The notes below the pieces were generated by a model, which worked only from the letters and a program-made list of their open reading frames with translations, did no database searches and was not told where the DNA came from. Below, piece after piece: positions 9,045-18,303 of a stretch of 64,000 bases of DNA. Every line of letters starts with the position of its first letter. The first letter of the stretch is position 1. Made by a program: the position numbers and the translations under genes. This stretch comes from Microbacterium testaceum StLB037 (lineage in GTDB: Bacteria > Actinomycetota > Actinomycetes > Actinomycetales > Microbacteriaceae), in the NCBI RefSeq assembly GCF_008763945.1, contig NZ_VTQH01000002.1, positions 674,578 through 738,577 of the forward strand, written 5' to 3'.

Positions 9045-9103
9045 AGGGGAACTTTACTAAACGCCCCCTGAGGATCTCCCGGTCTGCCGCGCGCTGCTGG
9101 ACA

Positions 9104-9175
9104 CGACGAGACGGCACCCCCGCTCAGCCCGACCGCGACGTGCGGAAAGGGTGTCGGCGGGAGGCCGTCTCGTCG
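9104..9175 (-). terminator. Long hairpin downstream of gcvP
   Basis: The outer arms CGACGAGACGGC (9104-9115) and GCCGTCTCGTCG (9164-9175) are exact complements, and the inner sequence can pair further (ACCCC with GGGGT-like). It lies just past the gcvP stop and probably ends the glycine cleavage transcript. Confidence 0.5.
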
Positions 9176-9190
9176 AGGGCCGGACCGGGG

Positions 9191-12070
9191 TCAGGCGAAC
9201 GCCTCCGGGGGCGGGCACGAGCAGACGAGGTTGCGGTCGCCGTAGGCCTGGTCGATGCGGCGCACCGGGGGCCAGTACTTGCCACGGATGAGCGAGCGCA
9301 CGGGGTACACGGCGGTCTCGCGCGAGTACGGGTGCTCCCACTCCCCCACCACGACCGTCTCGGCGGTGTGCGGGGCGTTGACCAGCGGGTTGTCGTCGGC
9401 GGGCCACTCCCCTGCGGCGACCGCGAGGGCCTCGTGCTTGATGGCGATCATGGCATTCACGAAGCGATCCAGCTCGGCGAGGTCTTCGCTCTCGGTCGGC
9501 TCGACCATCAGGGTGCCGGCGACCGGGAACGACATCGTCGGGGCGTGGAAGCCGTAGTCGATGAGGCGCTTGGCGACATCGTCGACGGTGACGCCGGTCT
9601 GCTCCTTGAGGGGGCGCAGGTCGAGGATGCACTCGTGAGCGACGAGCCCGCCCTCACCCGCGTACAGCACCGGGTAGTGCTCGCGCAGGCGCGTGGCGAT
9701 GTAGTTGGCCGAGAGCACCGCCGCGGCCGTCGCCTGGCGCAGCCCCTCGGCGCCCATCATGCGCACGTACGCCCACGAGATCGGCAGGATGCCGGCGGAC
9801 CCGTGCGGCGCGGCCGAGACCGGTCCGCCGTCGAACGTGCCGCCGGCGTGGTCGGCGCGCTGCGAGAACGGGTGCGAGGGCAGGTACGGGGCCAGGTGCG
9901 CCTTCGCCGCGACCGGACCGACGCCGGGTCCGCCGCCGCCGTGCGGGATCGCGAACGTCTTGTGCAGGTTGAGGTGCGACACGTCGCCGCCCAGGTCGCC
10001 GAAGCGGGCGAAGCCCAGCAGCGCGTTGAGGTTGGCGCCGTCGACGTAGACCTGTCCGCCGGCGTCGTGCACGGCCTGCGTGATCTCGAGCACGTCGTGC
10101 TCGTACACCCCGTGGGTCGAGGGGTACGTGATCATGAGGGCCGAGAGCTCCGCCGCGTGCTGCGCGATCTTCGCGCGCAGGTCGCCGAGGTCGACGTTGC
10201 CGGCCTCGTCGCACGCGACGACGACGACCTTCATCCCGGCGAGGATCGCCGACGCGGCGTTGGTGCCGTGCGCCGACGACGGGATGAGGCACACCGTGCG
10301 CTCGGTGTCGCCGCCTGCGAGGTGGTAGCCGCGGATCGCGAGCAGGCCCGCGAGCTCGCCCTGCGACCCGGCGTTCGGCTGCAGAGACACCGCGTCGTAG
10401 CCGGTCACCTCGGCGAGCCACCGCTCGAGCTGGTCGATCATCTCGAGGTAGCCATGCACGTCGGCCTCGGGCGCGAACGGGTGCACGCGCGAGAACTCCG
10501 GCCACGACACCGCCGCCATCTCCGTGGCCGCATTGAGCTTCATCGTGCACGACCCGAGCGGGATCATGCCGCGATCGAGCGCGTAGTCGCGTTCGGCGAG
10601 CGTCTTGAGGTAGCGCATCATCGCCGTCTCGCTGCGGTGCGCGTGGAAGACGGGGTGCGTGAGGAACTCGTCGTCGCGGTGCAGGGCCGCATCGATCCCG
10701 CGCAGCGCCTGACCCTCGGGCAGCGCTTCGATTGCGAGACCGAACGCCTCGAGGATGGCCGAGACATCGGCATCCGTCGTCGTCTCATCGACCGAGACGC
10801 CCACGGTCGCGTCATCGACCCAGAGCAGCTGGTAGCCGCGCTCGCGGGCGCGGTCGACCACGTCCTGGGCTCGCCCCGGAACGTGCACGCGCACGGTGTC
10901 GAAGAAGGCGTCGCTCGCGAGGGTCAGATCGAAAGAGCGGAGAGCGGATGCCAGGGCGTCGGCCTTGCGCGCGGTCCGCGTCGCGATCGCGCGAAGCCCG
11001 TCGGGCCCGTGGTAGACCGCGTACATCGCGGCCATCACGGCCAGCAGCACCTGAGCGGTGCAGATGTTCGACGTCGCCTTCTCGCGGCGGATGTGCTGCT
11101 CACGCGTCTGCAGCGACAGGCGGTAGGCGGGGGCGCCGACGGCATCCTGAGACACTCCGACGAGGCGGCCGGGCAGCTGACGCTCGAGGCCCGCGCGCAC
11201 CGCCATGTAACCCGCGTGGGGTCCGCCGAAGCCGAGCGGCACGCCGAAACGCTGGGTGGTGCCCACCGCGACATCCGCGCCGAGCGAGCCGGGCGAACGC
11301 AGCAGGGTCAGGGCGAGCAGGTCGGCGGCGGCCACGACGAGACCGCCGGTGGCGTGCACCGTCTCGGCCACGGTCGAGAAATCCCATATGCGGCCGGTCG
11401 CGCCCGGGTACTGCACGAACGCGCCGAACGCCTCGGGCAGATCACCCTCGTACGAGGTCTCGATGATCCGGATGCCGACGGCCGCGGCGCGGTGGTGCAG
11501 CAGCGCCTTGGTCTGCGGAAGGGCGTCGACGTCGACGAGGAAGACATCGGTCTTCGCCTTCGAGGCCCGGCGGGCGACAAGCATGCCTTCGACGACGGCG
11601 GTGGACTCGTCGAGCATCGACGCGTTCGCCGTTGCAAGCCCGGTGAGGTCGGTCACCATCGTCTGGAAGTTGATGAGCGCCTCGAGCCGGCCCTGCGAGA
11701 TCTCGGGCTGGTAGGGGGTGTACGCGGTGTACCACGACGGGTTCTCGAGGACGTTGCGCGCGATCACCGACGGGGTGAAGGTGTCGTAGTAGCCGAGACC
11801 GATCATCGGGCGGGCGGAGCGGTTGGCGGATGCCAGCTCCCGCAGTTCCGCGAGGGCCTCGGCCTCGCTTGCCGCGGGCGGGATCGAACTGGTCGCGCGG
11901 GGCTGCACATGGATGGAGGCCGGGACCGCGGTCTCGACGAGCGCGTCGACGCTGTCGTAGCCGACGACCTCGAGCATGTGCGCCTGCGCGTCGGCGCCGA
12001 TACCGATATGGCGATCGGTGAAGGCTGCCGGGGTGCCCGCAGCCGTGCGGGGAGGAAGGAGAGTGCTCAT
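9191..12070 (-). CDS. gcvP: Glycine dehydrogenase (decarboxylating), P protein of glycine cleavage
   Basis: This 959-residue PLP enzyme decarboxylates glycine and passes the aminomethyl group to lipoyl-GcvH. I set the start at ATG 12070 (MSTLLPPR), which overlaps the gcvH stop as ATGA; the longer frame adds a shadow of gcvH. The N-terminal DRHIGIG and 'MIGLGYYDT' segments are typical. The PLP-binding block [18 protein letters not shown] lies in the C-terminal half. The length matches single-chain P proteins. It is the third gene of gcvT-gcvH-gcvP, under the glycine riboswitch. Confidence 0.97.
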   Translation of the reverse strand: MSTLLPPRTAAGTPAAFTDRHIGIGADAQAHMLEVVGYDSVDALVETAVPASIHVQPRATSSIPPAASEAEALAELRELASANRSARPMIGLGYYDTFTPSVIARNVLENPSWYTAYTPYQPEISQGRLEALINFQTMVTDLTGLATANASMLDESTAVVEGMLVARRASKAKTDVFLVDVDALPQTKALLHHRAAAVGIRIIETSYEGDLPEAFGAFVQYPGATGRIWDFSTVAETVHATGGLVVAAADLLALTLLRSPGSLGADVAVGTTQRFGVPLGFGGPHAGYMAVRAGLERQLPGRLVGVSQDAVGAPAYRLSLQTREQHIRREKATSNICTAQVLLAVMAAMYAVYHGPDGLRAIATRTARKADALASALRSFDLTLASDAFFDTVRVHVPGRAQDVVDRARERGYQLLWVDDATVGVSVDETTTDADVSAILEAFGLAIEALPEGQALRGIDAALHRDDEFLTHPVFHAHRSETAMMRYLKTLAERDYALDRGMIPLGSCTMKLNAATEMAAVSWPEFSRVHPFAPEADVHGYLEMIDQLERWLAEVTGYDAVSLQPNAGSQGELAGLLAIRGYHLAGGDTERTVCLIPSSAHGTNAASAILAGMKVVVVACDEAGNVDLGDLRAKIAQHAAELSALMITYPSTHGVYEHDVLEITQAVHDAGGQVYVDGANLNALLGFARFGDLGGDVSHLNLHKTFAIPHGGGGPGVGPVAAKAHLAPYLPSHPFSQRADHAGGTFDGGPVSAAPHGSAGILPISWAYVRMMGAEGLRQATAAAVLSANYIATRLREHYPVLYAGEGGLVAHECILDLRPLKEQTGVTVDDVAKRLIDYGFHAPTMSFPVAGTLMVEPTESEDLAELDRFVNAMIAIKHEALAVAAGEWPADDNPLVNAPHTAETVVVGEWEHPYSRETAVYPVRSLIRGKYWPPVRRIDQAYGDRNLVCSCPPPEAFA

Positions 12071-12441
12071 GCGGTGAGGTCCTCGTAAGCGGCGCGGTCG
12101 AGCAGGTCGGCGGGGAGGTCGCCCTCGACCCGGATCTTGATGAGCCATCCGCCGGCGAAGGGCTCGGCGTTGACCAGGGAGGGGTCGTCGACGACGGCGT
12201 CGTTGACCTCGACGACCGTGCCGCTCAGGGGCGCGTAGAGCTCGCCGACCGACTTGGTCGACTCGATCTCGCCGCAGACGTCACCGGCGGAGACGGCCGA
12301 GTCGGCGCCGGGCAGCTCGACGAAGACGACGTCGCCGAGCTTGTCGGCGGCGAAGTCGGTGATCCCGACGGTGGCGATGTCGCCCTCGAGGGCGATCCAC
12401 TCGTGCTCGGAGGTGTAGCTGAGGGAGGTGAGGTCGGTCAT
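12067..12441 (-). CDS. gcvH: Glycine cleavage system H protein
   Basis: A 124-residue lipoyl carrier that shuttles the aminomethyl group between GcvP, GcvT and dihydrolipoamide dehydrogenase. The lipoylation lysine is K63 in [15 protein letters not shown], the family signature. The gene overlaps gcvT by four bases (ATGA at 12438-12441) and gcvP by four bases, so the three proteins are translationally coupled. No lpd gene is in the window. Confidence 0.97.
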   Translation of the reverse strand: MTDLTSLSYTSEHEWIALEGDIATVGITDFAADKLGDVVFVELPGADSAVSAGDVCGEIESTKSVGELYAPLSGTVVEVNDAVVDDPSLVNAEPFAGGWLIKIRVEGDLPADLLDRAAYEDLTA

Positions 12442-13583
12442 GCGTTTCTCCGATAGAAGGGAAGGGCGGTGACGGTCGCGGGGATACGGGTTCCGCGCAC
12501 GTCGAGGGACAGTTCGGTTCCGATGGCGGATGCCGCGGGGGCGACGAATGCCATGGCCACGGGGTGGCCGAGGGTGGGGCTGAGGGCGCCGCTGGTGATT
12601 TCGCCCACAGTGTCGTCTCCGTGCAACACGGCGTAGCCGGCGCGGCCCGCGCGGCGGCCCTCCGACACGAGACCCACCAGCACGGGGGCGTCGGCGGGAC
12701 CGGACGACAGGCCGTCCTTGCCGACGAACGCCTCTTTGTCGACGGCGACGACGCGGCCGAGACCCGCCTGCGCAGGGACGATGTCGCGCGAGAGCTCGTG
12801 ACCGTACAGCGGCATGCCGGCCTCGAGGCGCAGGGTGTCACGGGCGGCCAGACCACACGGCACGAGGCCCCGGTCGGCGCCCGCCGCGAGAGCGGCATCC
12901 CACAGGGCAGCGGCCTGCGCGGTGGGGATCATGAGCTCGTAGCCGTCTTCGCCGGTGTACCCGGTGCGGGCGACGAACAGCGGCGCGCCGCCGAAGGTGC
13001 CCTCGGTCCAGGCGTAGTAGCCGAGCTCGTCGAGGGCGGTGCCCGTGATCTCGACACCCGGGATGGAGCTCAGGATGCCGCGGGCCTCGGGGCCCTGCAG
13101 AGCGATGAGGGCGTAGTCGTCGGTGACATCGACGACCGAAGGGGTTTCGGACTCTCCGTCCGGCGCGGGCACCCACGTGCGCCGAGCCAGGTCGAACGCC
13201 GCGGCCACGGCATCCCGATTCCCGGCGTTCGAGATGACGAGGAAGCTCTGCTCCCCCGTGCGGTAGACGATGACGTCATCGACGATGCCGCCACTCTCGG
13301 CGAGCACGAGCGAGTACTTCGCCTTGCCGATCTTCATGGTCGACAGGCGCCCAGCGAGCACGTAGTCGAGGAAGGCGGCCGCGGCCTGACCCTCGACCTG
13401 GAACTCCGCCATGTGCGAGATGTCGAAGAGGCCGGCGGCCTCGCGCACGGCGCGGTGCTCGGCGAGGTCGGAGGTGTAGCGCACGGGCATGTTCCAGCCG
13501 CCGAAGTCGGTGAACGAAGCGCCGAGGGCTTCGTGCCGATCGTTCAGCGGGGACGTGCGCGGTGGAGCGGGGGTTTCGGTCAT
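12438..13583 (-). CDS. gcvT: Aminomethyltransferase, T protein of glycine cleavage
   Basis: A 381-residue tetrahydrofolate-dependent enzyme that releases ammonia from aminomethyl-GcvH and forms methylene-THF. N-terminal [19 protein letters not shown] and '[13 protein letters not shown]' are typical, as are 'YTGEDGYEL' and '[15 protein letters not shown]'. It is the first gene of the operon. The start is ATG 13583. The riboswitch ends about 50 bases upstream, and the intervening leader is presumably the expression platform. Confidence 0.97.
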   Translation of the reverse strand: MTETPAPPRTSPLNDRHEALGASFTDFGGWNMPVRYTSDLAEHRAVREAAGLFDISHMAEFQVEGQAAAAFLDYVLAGRLSTMKIGKAKYSLVLAESGGIVDDVIVYRTGEQSFLVISNAGNRDAVAAAFDLARRTWVPAPDGESETPSVVDVTDDYALIALQGPEARGILSSIPGVEITGTALDELGYYAWTEGTFGGAPLFVARTGYTGEDGYELMIPTAQAAALWDAALAAGADRGLVPCGLAARDTLRLEAGMPLYGHELSRDIVPAQAGLGRVVAVDKEAFVGKDGLSSGPADAPVLVGLVSEGRRAGRAGYAVLHGDDTVGEITSGALSPTLGHPVAMAFVAPAASAIGTELSLDVRGTRIPATVTALPFYRRNA

Positions 13584-13633
13584 GAGTTCTGCCGTTCGCG
13601 ATGACGGACAGACGCCGGGCGGCGCCTGAAGAA

Positions 13634-13825
13634 CTCCCCCTCTGTCATGGGCCTGAGAGTTTCACCGCGCGGCTCGCGCGGCTTTCACCGTCGGCGGGCT
13701 CGGGGACGTGGCATCCCGAGCCTCTTTCCAGAGTGGCCCGATCGACGCGGTACGCGTACCTGAGAGATTGGCGGGGAGGCTTGCTCCTTCGGTGTCCGGC
13801 TGCGTTCGCCGGAGCTCTCCCGCAT
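13634..13825 (-). promoter_or_regulatory. Tandem glycine riboswitch controlling gcvT-gcvH-gcvP
   Basis: The minus strand shows the hallmark elements of the gcvT/glycine motif in order. The first aptamer has GCGGGAGAG, CACCGAAGGAGCAAGC and CCAATCTCTCAGGTAC. The linker to the second aptamer has CCACTCTGGAAAG. The second aptamer has GCCGACGGTGAAAG, AAACTCTCAGGCCC and TGACAGAGGGGGAG. Two aptamers in series are the form known to bind glycine, sometimes cooperatively, and in most bacteria this turns gcv expression on when glycine is plentiful. The GGATGCC heptamer sits in the variable stem of the second aptamer (near 13709). Confidence 0.95.
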
Positions 13826-13857
13826 CGATCATGGGGCCGGTGTGGACTTGTGGGGTC

Positions 13858-13863
13858 AGCCTA
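13858..13863 (-). promoter_or_regulatory. Probable -10 element of the gcv operon
   Basis: TAGGCT on the minus strand lies about 33 bases upstream of the first riboswitch aptamer, so transcription would begin near 13851. The corresponding -35 region would fall near 13880-13886, just upstream of the ATG of the divergent LuxR-type ORF. Confidence 0.5.
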
Positions 13864-13888
13864 GCGGAGCTTGGGCGGGCGCCGTGAG

Positions 13889-14785
13889 ATGTTCAGCAGC
13901 GAAGCCGTGGGCATCTGGACGCTCGGCGCCGCGTGGAGTGCGTTCATGCAGGGGGATGCCGACGGCGCCCTCACCCTGGCACGCGAAGCGACGCACGAGC
14001 TGGCGTGGAGGGATCTCCTCGCCTTCGAGGGTCTCGCGATCGGCACGCGCGCGACGGTCGCCGCCTGGCTCGGCCGTCCTGACGAGGCCCAGGAGTGCCT
14101 GGCCCGGCTCACCCCGGGCATGCGCGCCCTGGTCATCACCGACCTCGAGGCGGCTCAAGCCGAATCGTGGCTCGCTTTCCGCGCGGGTGAGCCGTCTCCG
14201 GCCGCGTCCGTCGAGCGTGCGGTCGAGGCCGCCGAGGGGCGTCACCACGACTGGTGGCTCGCGCTCGCCGCGCTCAGCGCGATCCGCATGGGGCAGCCGT
14301 CCGCGGTCTGCGCGGTGCTGCGACGGCTTCCGGCCCACCACTCCGGCGCGTCGGTGCGCCTGTTCCTCGCCTACGGCGACGCGCTCGAGCAGGGGGATCC
14401 CGCCGCGCTCGTCGCCGCGGCCCAGGGGCTCGAGACGGCCGGATACCTCGCCGCCGCCTACGACGCCGCCCGCCAGGCCCTGGCTCTCGGCGCCCACCCC
14501 GACGCGGCGTCCGCCGCCCGTCGCGCTCGCGTCATCGTCACGCGCGTCGGTGCCGTTCTGTCGCCCTCGCCGACGGCGCGTTCGGGCATCGCCGACCTGC
14601 TCACCGCGCGTGAATGGGCCGTGGCGAGCGCCGCCGCAACGCGGGCACGCAACCGCGAGATCGCCGAGAGCCTGGGCCTGTCGCACCGGACGGTCGAAAA
14701 CCACCTCGCGGCCGTCTACCGCAAGCTCGGGGTGAGCGGTCGCGACGAGCTCCGCGAGGTCGTCACCGCCGCCGCGATCGCGTGA
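13889..14785 (+). CDS. LuxR-type regulator lacking its N-terminal part (probable remnant)
   Basis: The 298-residue frame ends in a clear LuxR helix-turn-helix (NREIAESLGLSHRTVENHLA, then YRKLGVSGRDEL), preceded by about 230 residues of Ala-rich helical repeats resembling the middle of large LAL/MalT-like regulators. Those proteins are usually 700-950 residues with an N-terminal ATPase. Here no Walker motif is present, and an in-frame TAG lies at 13862-13864. The ATG has no convincing ribosome-binding site, and its upstream DNA is the gcv promoter and riboswitch. The frame has stayed open, so either it is a recent truncation or a short derivative is still expressed. A TTG at 13871 is the only longer start. 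Confidence 0.6.
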   Translation: MFSSEAVGIWTLGAAWSAFMQGDADGALTLAREATHELAWRDLLAFEGLAIGTRATVAAWLGRPDEAQECLARLTPGMRALVITDLEAAQAESWLAFRAGEPSPAASVERAVEAAEGRHHDWWLALAALSAIRMGQPSAVCAVLRRLPAHHSGASVRLFLAYGDALEQGDPAALVAAAQGLETAGYLAAAYDAARQALALGAHPDAASAARRARVIVTRVGAVLSPSPTARSGIADLLTAREWAVASAAATRARNREIAESLGLSHRTVENHLAAVYRKLGVSGRDELREVVTAAAIA

Positions 14786-14849
14786 TCTCGCACCACCCGC
14801 GGGTCGCCAGCCGGGACGCGGGCCCTCGGTCCTCGCCGCGTGCGGCCTG

Positions 14850-16025
14850 TCAACCTCGCGTGCAGCTCCCGGATGCCACGGGTGCCGACAACGATCCCAT
14901 CTGCGCCATCACCGGCTCGAGCTCGGCGGGAGTCATGGCGTAGCCGACATTGTCGTCGGTGTCGGAGCGGGCGAACACGATGCCCGCGACCTGGCCGTCG
15001 GTGGTGAGCAGCGGGCCCCCGGAGTTGCCAGGGCGCACGATCCCGGCGATCGCGTAGATGTCGCGCGGGGCGGAACTGTCGTCGTAGATGTCGGGCACGG
15101 GGACCGTGCCCTCGGAGATGATCTGCGCGCTTCCAGAGGTGAACGGTCCGCCTCCGGGGTAGCCCTGCACCACCGCCGGCGAGCCGACCGCAAGGGTCGA
15201 CACGATCGGCAGGGTCCGCGCGTCGAGCTGGTCGACCGAGACCACGGCGATGTCGTCGATCGGGTCGAAGTAGACCACCCGGCCCTCACGCGCCGGTTGC
15301 CCGGGCAGCTCGACGAGCGGCGTGTCGACACCGGCCACGACGTGCGCATTGGTGACGACACGGTCGTCGGCGGCGACGAAGCCCGATCCGCTCGAGGTGA
15401 TGCCGCACGCGTACGCGGTGCCCGAGATGCGCGCCACCGACTGCGCGGCCTGGGTCAGCGCGGGGTCGTCGAGGGCGATGTTCGGAGTGGTGGGGACCGG
15501 GCCGATCTGGATGAGTTCACCCAGACGAGGGATGCCGTCGGCGAAGATCGTTCCGCGCAGGTCGGCGAGCGCCCCGCGCACGGGTGCCGGGGTCAGCTCG
15601 TCGATCGTGCGGACGACGCTCGATGAACCGAGGGCCGCGGAGACGACGGGCACGCCCACCGGAGTGAGGGAACCGGCGACGAAGGAGATCGTGAGGGCGG
15701 CGGCCGCGACGTTCACGACCCCGCCGAGGAGGCGCTCGGGGATGCGCAGCTTGATGCGATCGGCGCCGCGACGGAAGAACCCGCCCACGGCGCTGCCGAG
15801 TCCCGAACCGATCAGCAGCAGCAGGACGCCCGCGCCGATCATCGCGGCGCCGCGCCACGAGGGGTCCGTGACCCACTGGCCCACGAACGGAACCGCCCAA
15901 TAGGCGGCGACGGCGCCGAGTGCGAGGCCCGCGAAGAAGCCGATGGTGGCGAGGAAGCCCCGCGAGAGGCCCACGGCGAGAGCGATCGCCAGAAGGGCGA
16001 TCAGGGCGATGTCGACGATCGGCAT
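14850..16025 (-). CDS. marP: MarP-like membrane serine protease (CvpA domain plus trypsin-like domain)
   Basis: This 391-residue protein has four N-terminal hydrophobic helices in a CvpA-like domain (about 1-120) and a chymotrypsin-fold protease. The catalytic residues are His228 (VTNAHVV), Asp257/258 (DPIDDIAVV) and Ser335 (GNSGGPLL). Cys207 and Cys388 correspond in position to the regulatory disulfide known in Mycobacterium tuberculosis MarP, which is needed for acid and oxidative-stress resistance. The ATG at 16025 follows a strong ribosome-binding site (AGGAGG); the longer frame is not supported. Symbol by homology, with function inferred from MarP. Confidence 0.88.
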   Translation of the reverse strand: MPIVDIALIALLAIALAVGLSRGFLATIGFFAGLALGAVAAYWAVPFVGQWVTDPSWRGAAMIGAGVLLLLIGSGLGSAVGGFFRRGADRIKLRIPERLLGGVVNVAAAALTISFVAGSLTPVGVPVVSAALGSSSVVRTIDELTPAPVRGALADLRGTIFADGIPRLGELIQIGPVPTTPNIALDDPALTQAAQSVARISGTAYACGITSSGSGFVAADDRVVTNAHVVAGVDTPLVELPGQPAREGRVVYFDPIDDIAVVSVDQLDARTLPIVSTLAVGSPAVVQGYPGGGPFTSGSAQIISEGTVPVPDIYDDSSAPRDIYAIAGIVRPGNSGGPLLTTDGQVAGIVFARSDTDDNVGYAMTPAELEPVMAQMGSLSAPVASGSCTRG

Positions 16026-16234
16026 CCGACCTCCTGTGTTCGCATCGAGGCTAGGCCGCGCGTCTGGGAGAACGCTTTCTACGCGCGGGGCCGTCCGCGG
16101 GCCCGGCCATCCATGGCCCCGGGGCGTCCAACGTGGCCCCAGGGCCACGCCGCGCGCCCACCCCGCAACCGCCACCGCGGATTCGCCCTTCGAGTCGGAA
16201 TGACACTAAGATCGGTCCCGGAGATATGGTCACC
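16026..16234. promoter_or_regulatory. Divergent control region between marP and nrtR
   Basis: On the minus strand TAGCCT near 16045-16050 is a candidate -10 for marP. On the plus strand TAAGAT (16207-16212) is a candidate -10 for nrtR and the nad operon. Short inverted repeats (GTGGCCC...GGGCCAC near 16132-16147, and CCGCGCGT...ACGCGCGG across 16052-16088) are present. Any NrtR operator should lie here, but I could not identify one with confidence. Confidence 0.4.
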
Positions 16235-16960
16235 ATGACACGAACCCCTGAACCCGAGCCCCGCGACGCCGACGTGCGCGTCGCGGTGTCGACCGTGATC
16301 TTCAGCGTGCGCCGCGACGCCGACGACGAACCCGTCCTCTCGCTCCCCCTGGTTCGCCGCACGCGCGACCCCTTCGACGGGCGGTGGGCGCTCCCCGGCG
16401 GGTGGCTCGACGCGAGCGAGGGCCTGGATGCCGCGGCATCCCGAACCCTCGCCGAAACGACCGGCCTCACCCCCAGCTACCTCGAGCAGCTGTACGCGTT
16501 CGGAGCCGTGGACCGCTCCCCCACTCGCGTGGTGTCGATCGTGTACTGGGCGCTGCTGCGCTCCGACGAGGTCGACGCGCAGGTCGCCGCTCATGCCCGC
16601 GAGGGCGACGCCCCCGAGAACGTCGAGTGGTTCGACGCGACCGACCTGCCGGCCCTGGCCTTCGACCACAACGACATCGTCGAGTACACGCTGTGGCGCC
16701 TGCGCAACAAGGTCGGCTACAGCCGCATCGCGCACGGCCTGCTGCCCGACGAGTTCACGCTCGCGGACCTCCGTGAGGTGAACGAGACGATCCTCGGCAA
16801 GCGCCTCGACCCCGCGAACTTCCGCCGCCAGGTCGACACGAGCGACACCCTCATCCCGACCGAGCGCTTCCGCACCGGAAGCCACCGCCCCGCCCGCCTG
16901 TACCGCTACAACCGCGATGTGGAGCTCGCCGACCGCGGCCCGCTCCCGTCCCGTCACTGA
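16235..16960 (+). CDS. nrtR: NrtR-type Nudix-related regulator of NAD biosynthesis
   Basis: A 241-residue protein with an N-terminal Nudix-like domain (about 12-145) and a C-terminal winged-helix domain (VGYSRIAHGLLPDEFTLADL, then 'LREVNETILGK'). The Nudix box keeps G56 and E62 but has RTLAET where hydrolases have REUxEE, so it is probably not a pyrophosphohydrolase. This matches NrtR, which binds ADP-ribose-type effectors and represses NAD genes. The gene lies 11 bases upstream of nadA, and the adjacency strongly supports the call. I prefer ATG 16235 over ATG 16226 because GGAG is better spaced from it. Confidence 0.85.
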   Translation: MTRTPEPEPRDADVRVAVSTVIFSVRRDADDEPVLSLPLVRRTRDPFDGRWALPGGWLDASEGLDAAASRTLAETTGLTPSYLEQLYAFGAVDRSPTRVVSIVYWALLRSDEVDAQVAAHAREGDAPENVEWFDATDLPALAFDHNDIVEYTLWRLRNKVGYSRIAHGLLPDEFTLADLREVNETILGKRLDPANFRRQVDTSDTLIPTERFRTGSHRPARLYRYNRDVELADRGPLPSRH

Positions 16961-16971
16961 TCGGAACGCCC

Positions 16972-18303
16972 ATGTCCGCCACACCCCTCACCCTGCAGCC
17001 CCGCCCCGCGATCGACCCCAGTGTCGACCACGCGATCCAGGCGATCGTGTCGGGCGCCTCGACCGATGCGACCTGCACCACCGACCTCGCCGTCGGCCCC
17101 TGGGACTTCGACACGCGCCCCGGTTACGGCCCTGGCTCGTCGATGGGCGACGTCATCCCCACCGGCGCGCCGCGCCAGGGCCAGCTGCCGCAGGAGTACC
17201 GCGACGCCTCCGACGACGAGCTCGACGCGCGCATCCGCGCCGCGAAAGAGACCCTCGGCGACCGGGTCGTCGTGCTCGGGCACTTCTACCAGCGCGAAGA
17301 GGTCGTGCGTCACGCCGACTACGTGGGCGACTCGTTCCAGCTCGCGAACGCCGCGAAGGAACGCCCCGAGGCCGAGGCGATCGTGTTCTGCGGCGTGCAC
17401 TTCATGGCCGAGACCGCCGACCTGCTCTCTCGCCCCGACCAGGCCGTGATCCTGCCGAACCTCGCGGCGGGCTGCTCGATGGCCGACATGGCCGACATCG
17501 ACCAGGTCGAGGAGTGCTGGGAGCAGCTCGAAGACGTGCTCGGAGACCTCGAGACCCCGGATGCCGAGGGCCTGGTCCCCGTGATCCCGGTGACGTACAT
17601 GAACTCCAGCGCGGCCATCAAGGGCTTCGTCGGCCGTCACGGCGGCATCGTCTGCACCTCGTCGAACGCCCGCACGGTGCTCGAGTGGGCGTTCGCGCGC
17701 GGCCGCCGCGTGCTGTTCTTCCCCGACCAGCACCTGGGCCGCAACACGGCGAAGGCGATGGGCGTGCCGCTCGAGCAGATGCCGATGTGGAACCCGCGCA
17801 AGGCGCTCGGCGGCTCGACGGCGGAACAGCTCGAAGACAGCCGCGTGATCCTCTGGCACGGCTTCTGTTCGGTGCACCGCCGCTTCACCGTCGAGCAGAT
17901 CGACAAGGCCCGCGCCGAGCACCCGGGCGTCCGCGTGATCGTGCACCCCGAGTGCCCGATGGACGTGGTCGACGCCGCCGACGAGGCGGGCTCGACCGAC
18001 ATCATCCGCAAGGCGATCGCCGCCGCGACCGAGCCCACGACCTTCGCGATCGGCACCGAGATCAACCTCGTGCAGCGCCTGGCCGCCCAGTACCCGCAGC
18101 ACGAGATCTTCTGCCTCGACCCGGTCGTCTGCCCCTGCTCGACGATGTACCGCATCCACCCCGGCTACCTCGCCTGGGTGCTCGAGTCGCTCGTCGCGGG
18201 CGAGGTCGTCAACCGCATCACGGTCCCGGCCGACGTCGCCGAGCCCGCGACCGTCGCTCTCGAGCGCATGCTCGCGGCCAAGCCGAACGGCGCGGTGAAG
18301 TGA
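16972..18303 (+). CDS. nadA: Quinolinate synthase
   Basis: This 443-residue enzyme condenses iminoaspartate with dihydroxyacetone phosphate to give quinolinate. The likely [4Fe-4S] ligands are Cys168 (LAAGCSMADM), Cys299 (WHGFCSVH) and the Cys387/Cys389 pair (VCPCSTMYRI). 'LGHFYQREEVV' and 'HPECPMDVVD' are family signatures. The N-terminal ~70 residues are longer than in E. coli, as is usual in actinobacteria. It is the second gene of the nad operon; the TGA overlaps the GTG start of nadB. Confidence 0.97.
   Translation: MSATPLTLQPRPAIDPSVDHAIQAIVSGASTDATCTTDLAVGPWDFDTRPGYGPGSSMGDVIPTGAPRQGQLPQEYRDASDDELDARIRAAKETLGDRVVVLGHFYQREEVVRHADYVGDSFQLANAAKERPEAEAIVFCGVHFMAETADLLSRPDQAVILPNLAAGCSMADMADIDQVEECWEQLEDVLGDLETPDAEGLVPVIPVTYMNSSAAIKGFVGRHGGIVCTSSNARTVLEWAFARGRRVLFFPDQHLGRNTAKAMGVPLEQMPMWNPRKALGGSTAEQLEDSRVILWHGFCSVHRRFTVEQIDKARAEHPGVRVIVHPECPMDVVDAADEAGSTDIIRKAIAAATEPTTFAIGTEINLVQRLAAQYPQHEIFCLDPVVCPCSTMYRIHPGYLAWVLESLVAGEVVNRITVPADVAEPATVALERMLAAKPNGAVK

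Noticed and set aside
9140..12088. A 982-codon open frame on the plus strand opposite gcvP
   Set aside because: It mirrors gcvP on the other strand. High GC3 removes stop codons from the antisense frame, and its translation is Arg/Val/Glu-rich low complexity with no domain.
13601..13864. An 87-codon plus-strand frame across the riboswitch
   Set aside because: The sequence is fully explained by the glycine riboswitch on the other strand.
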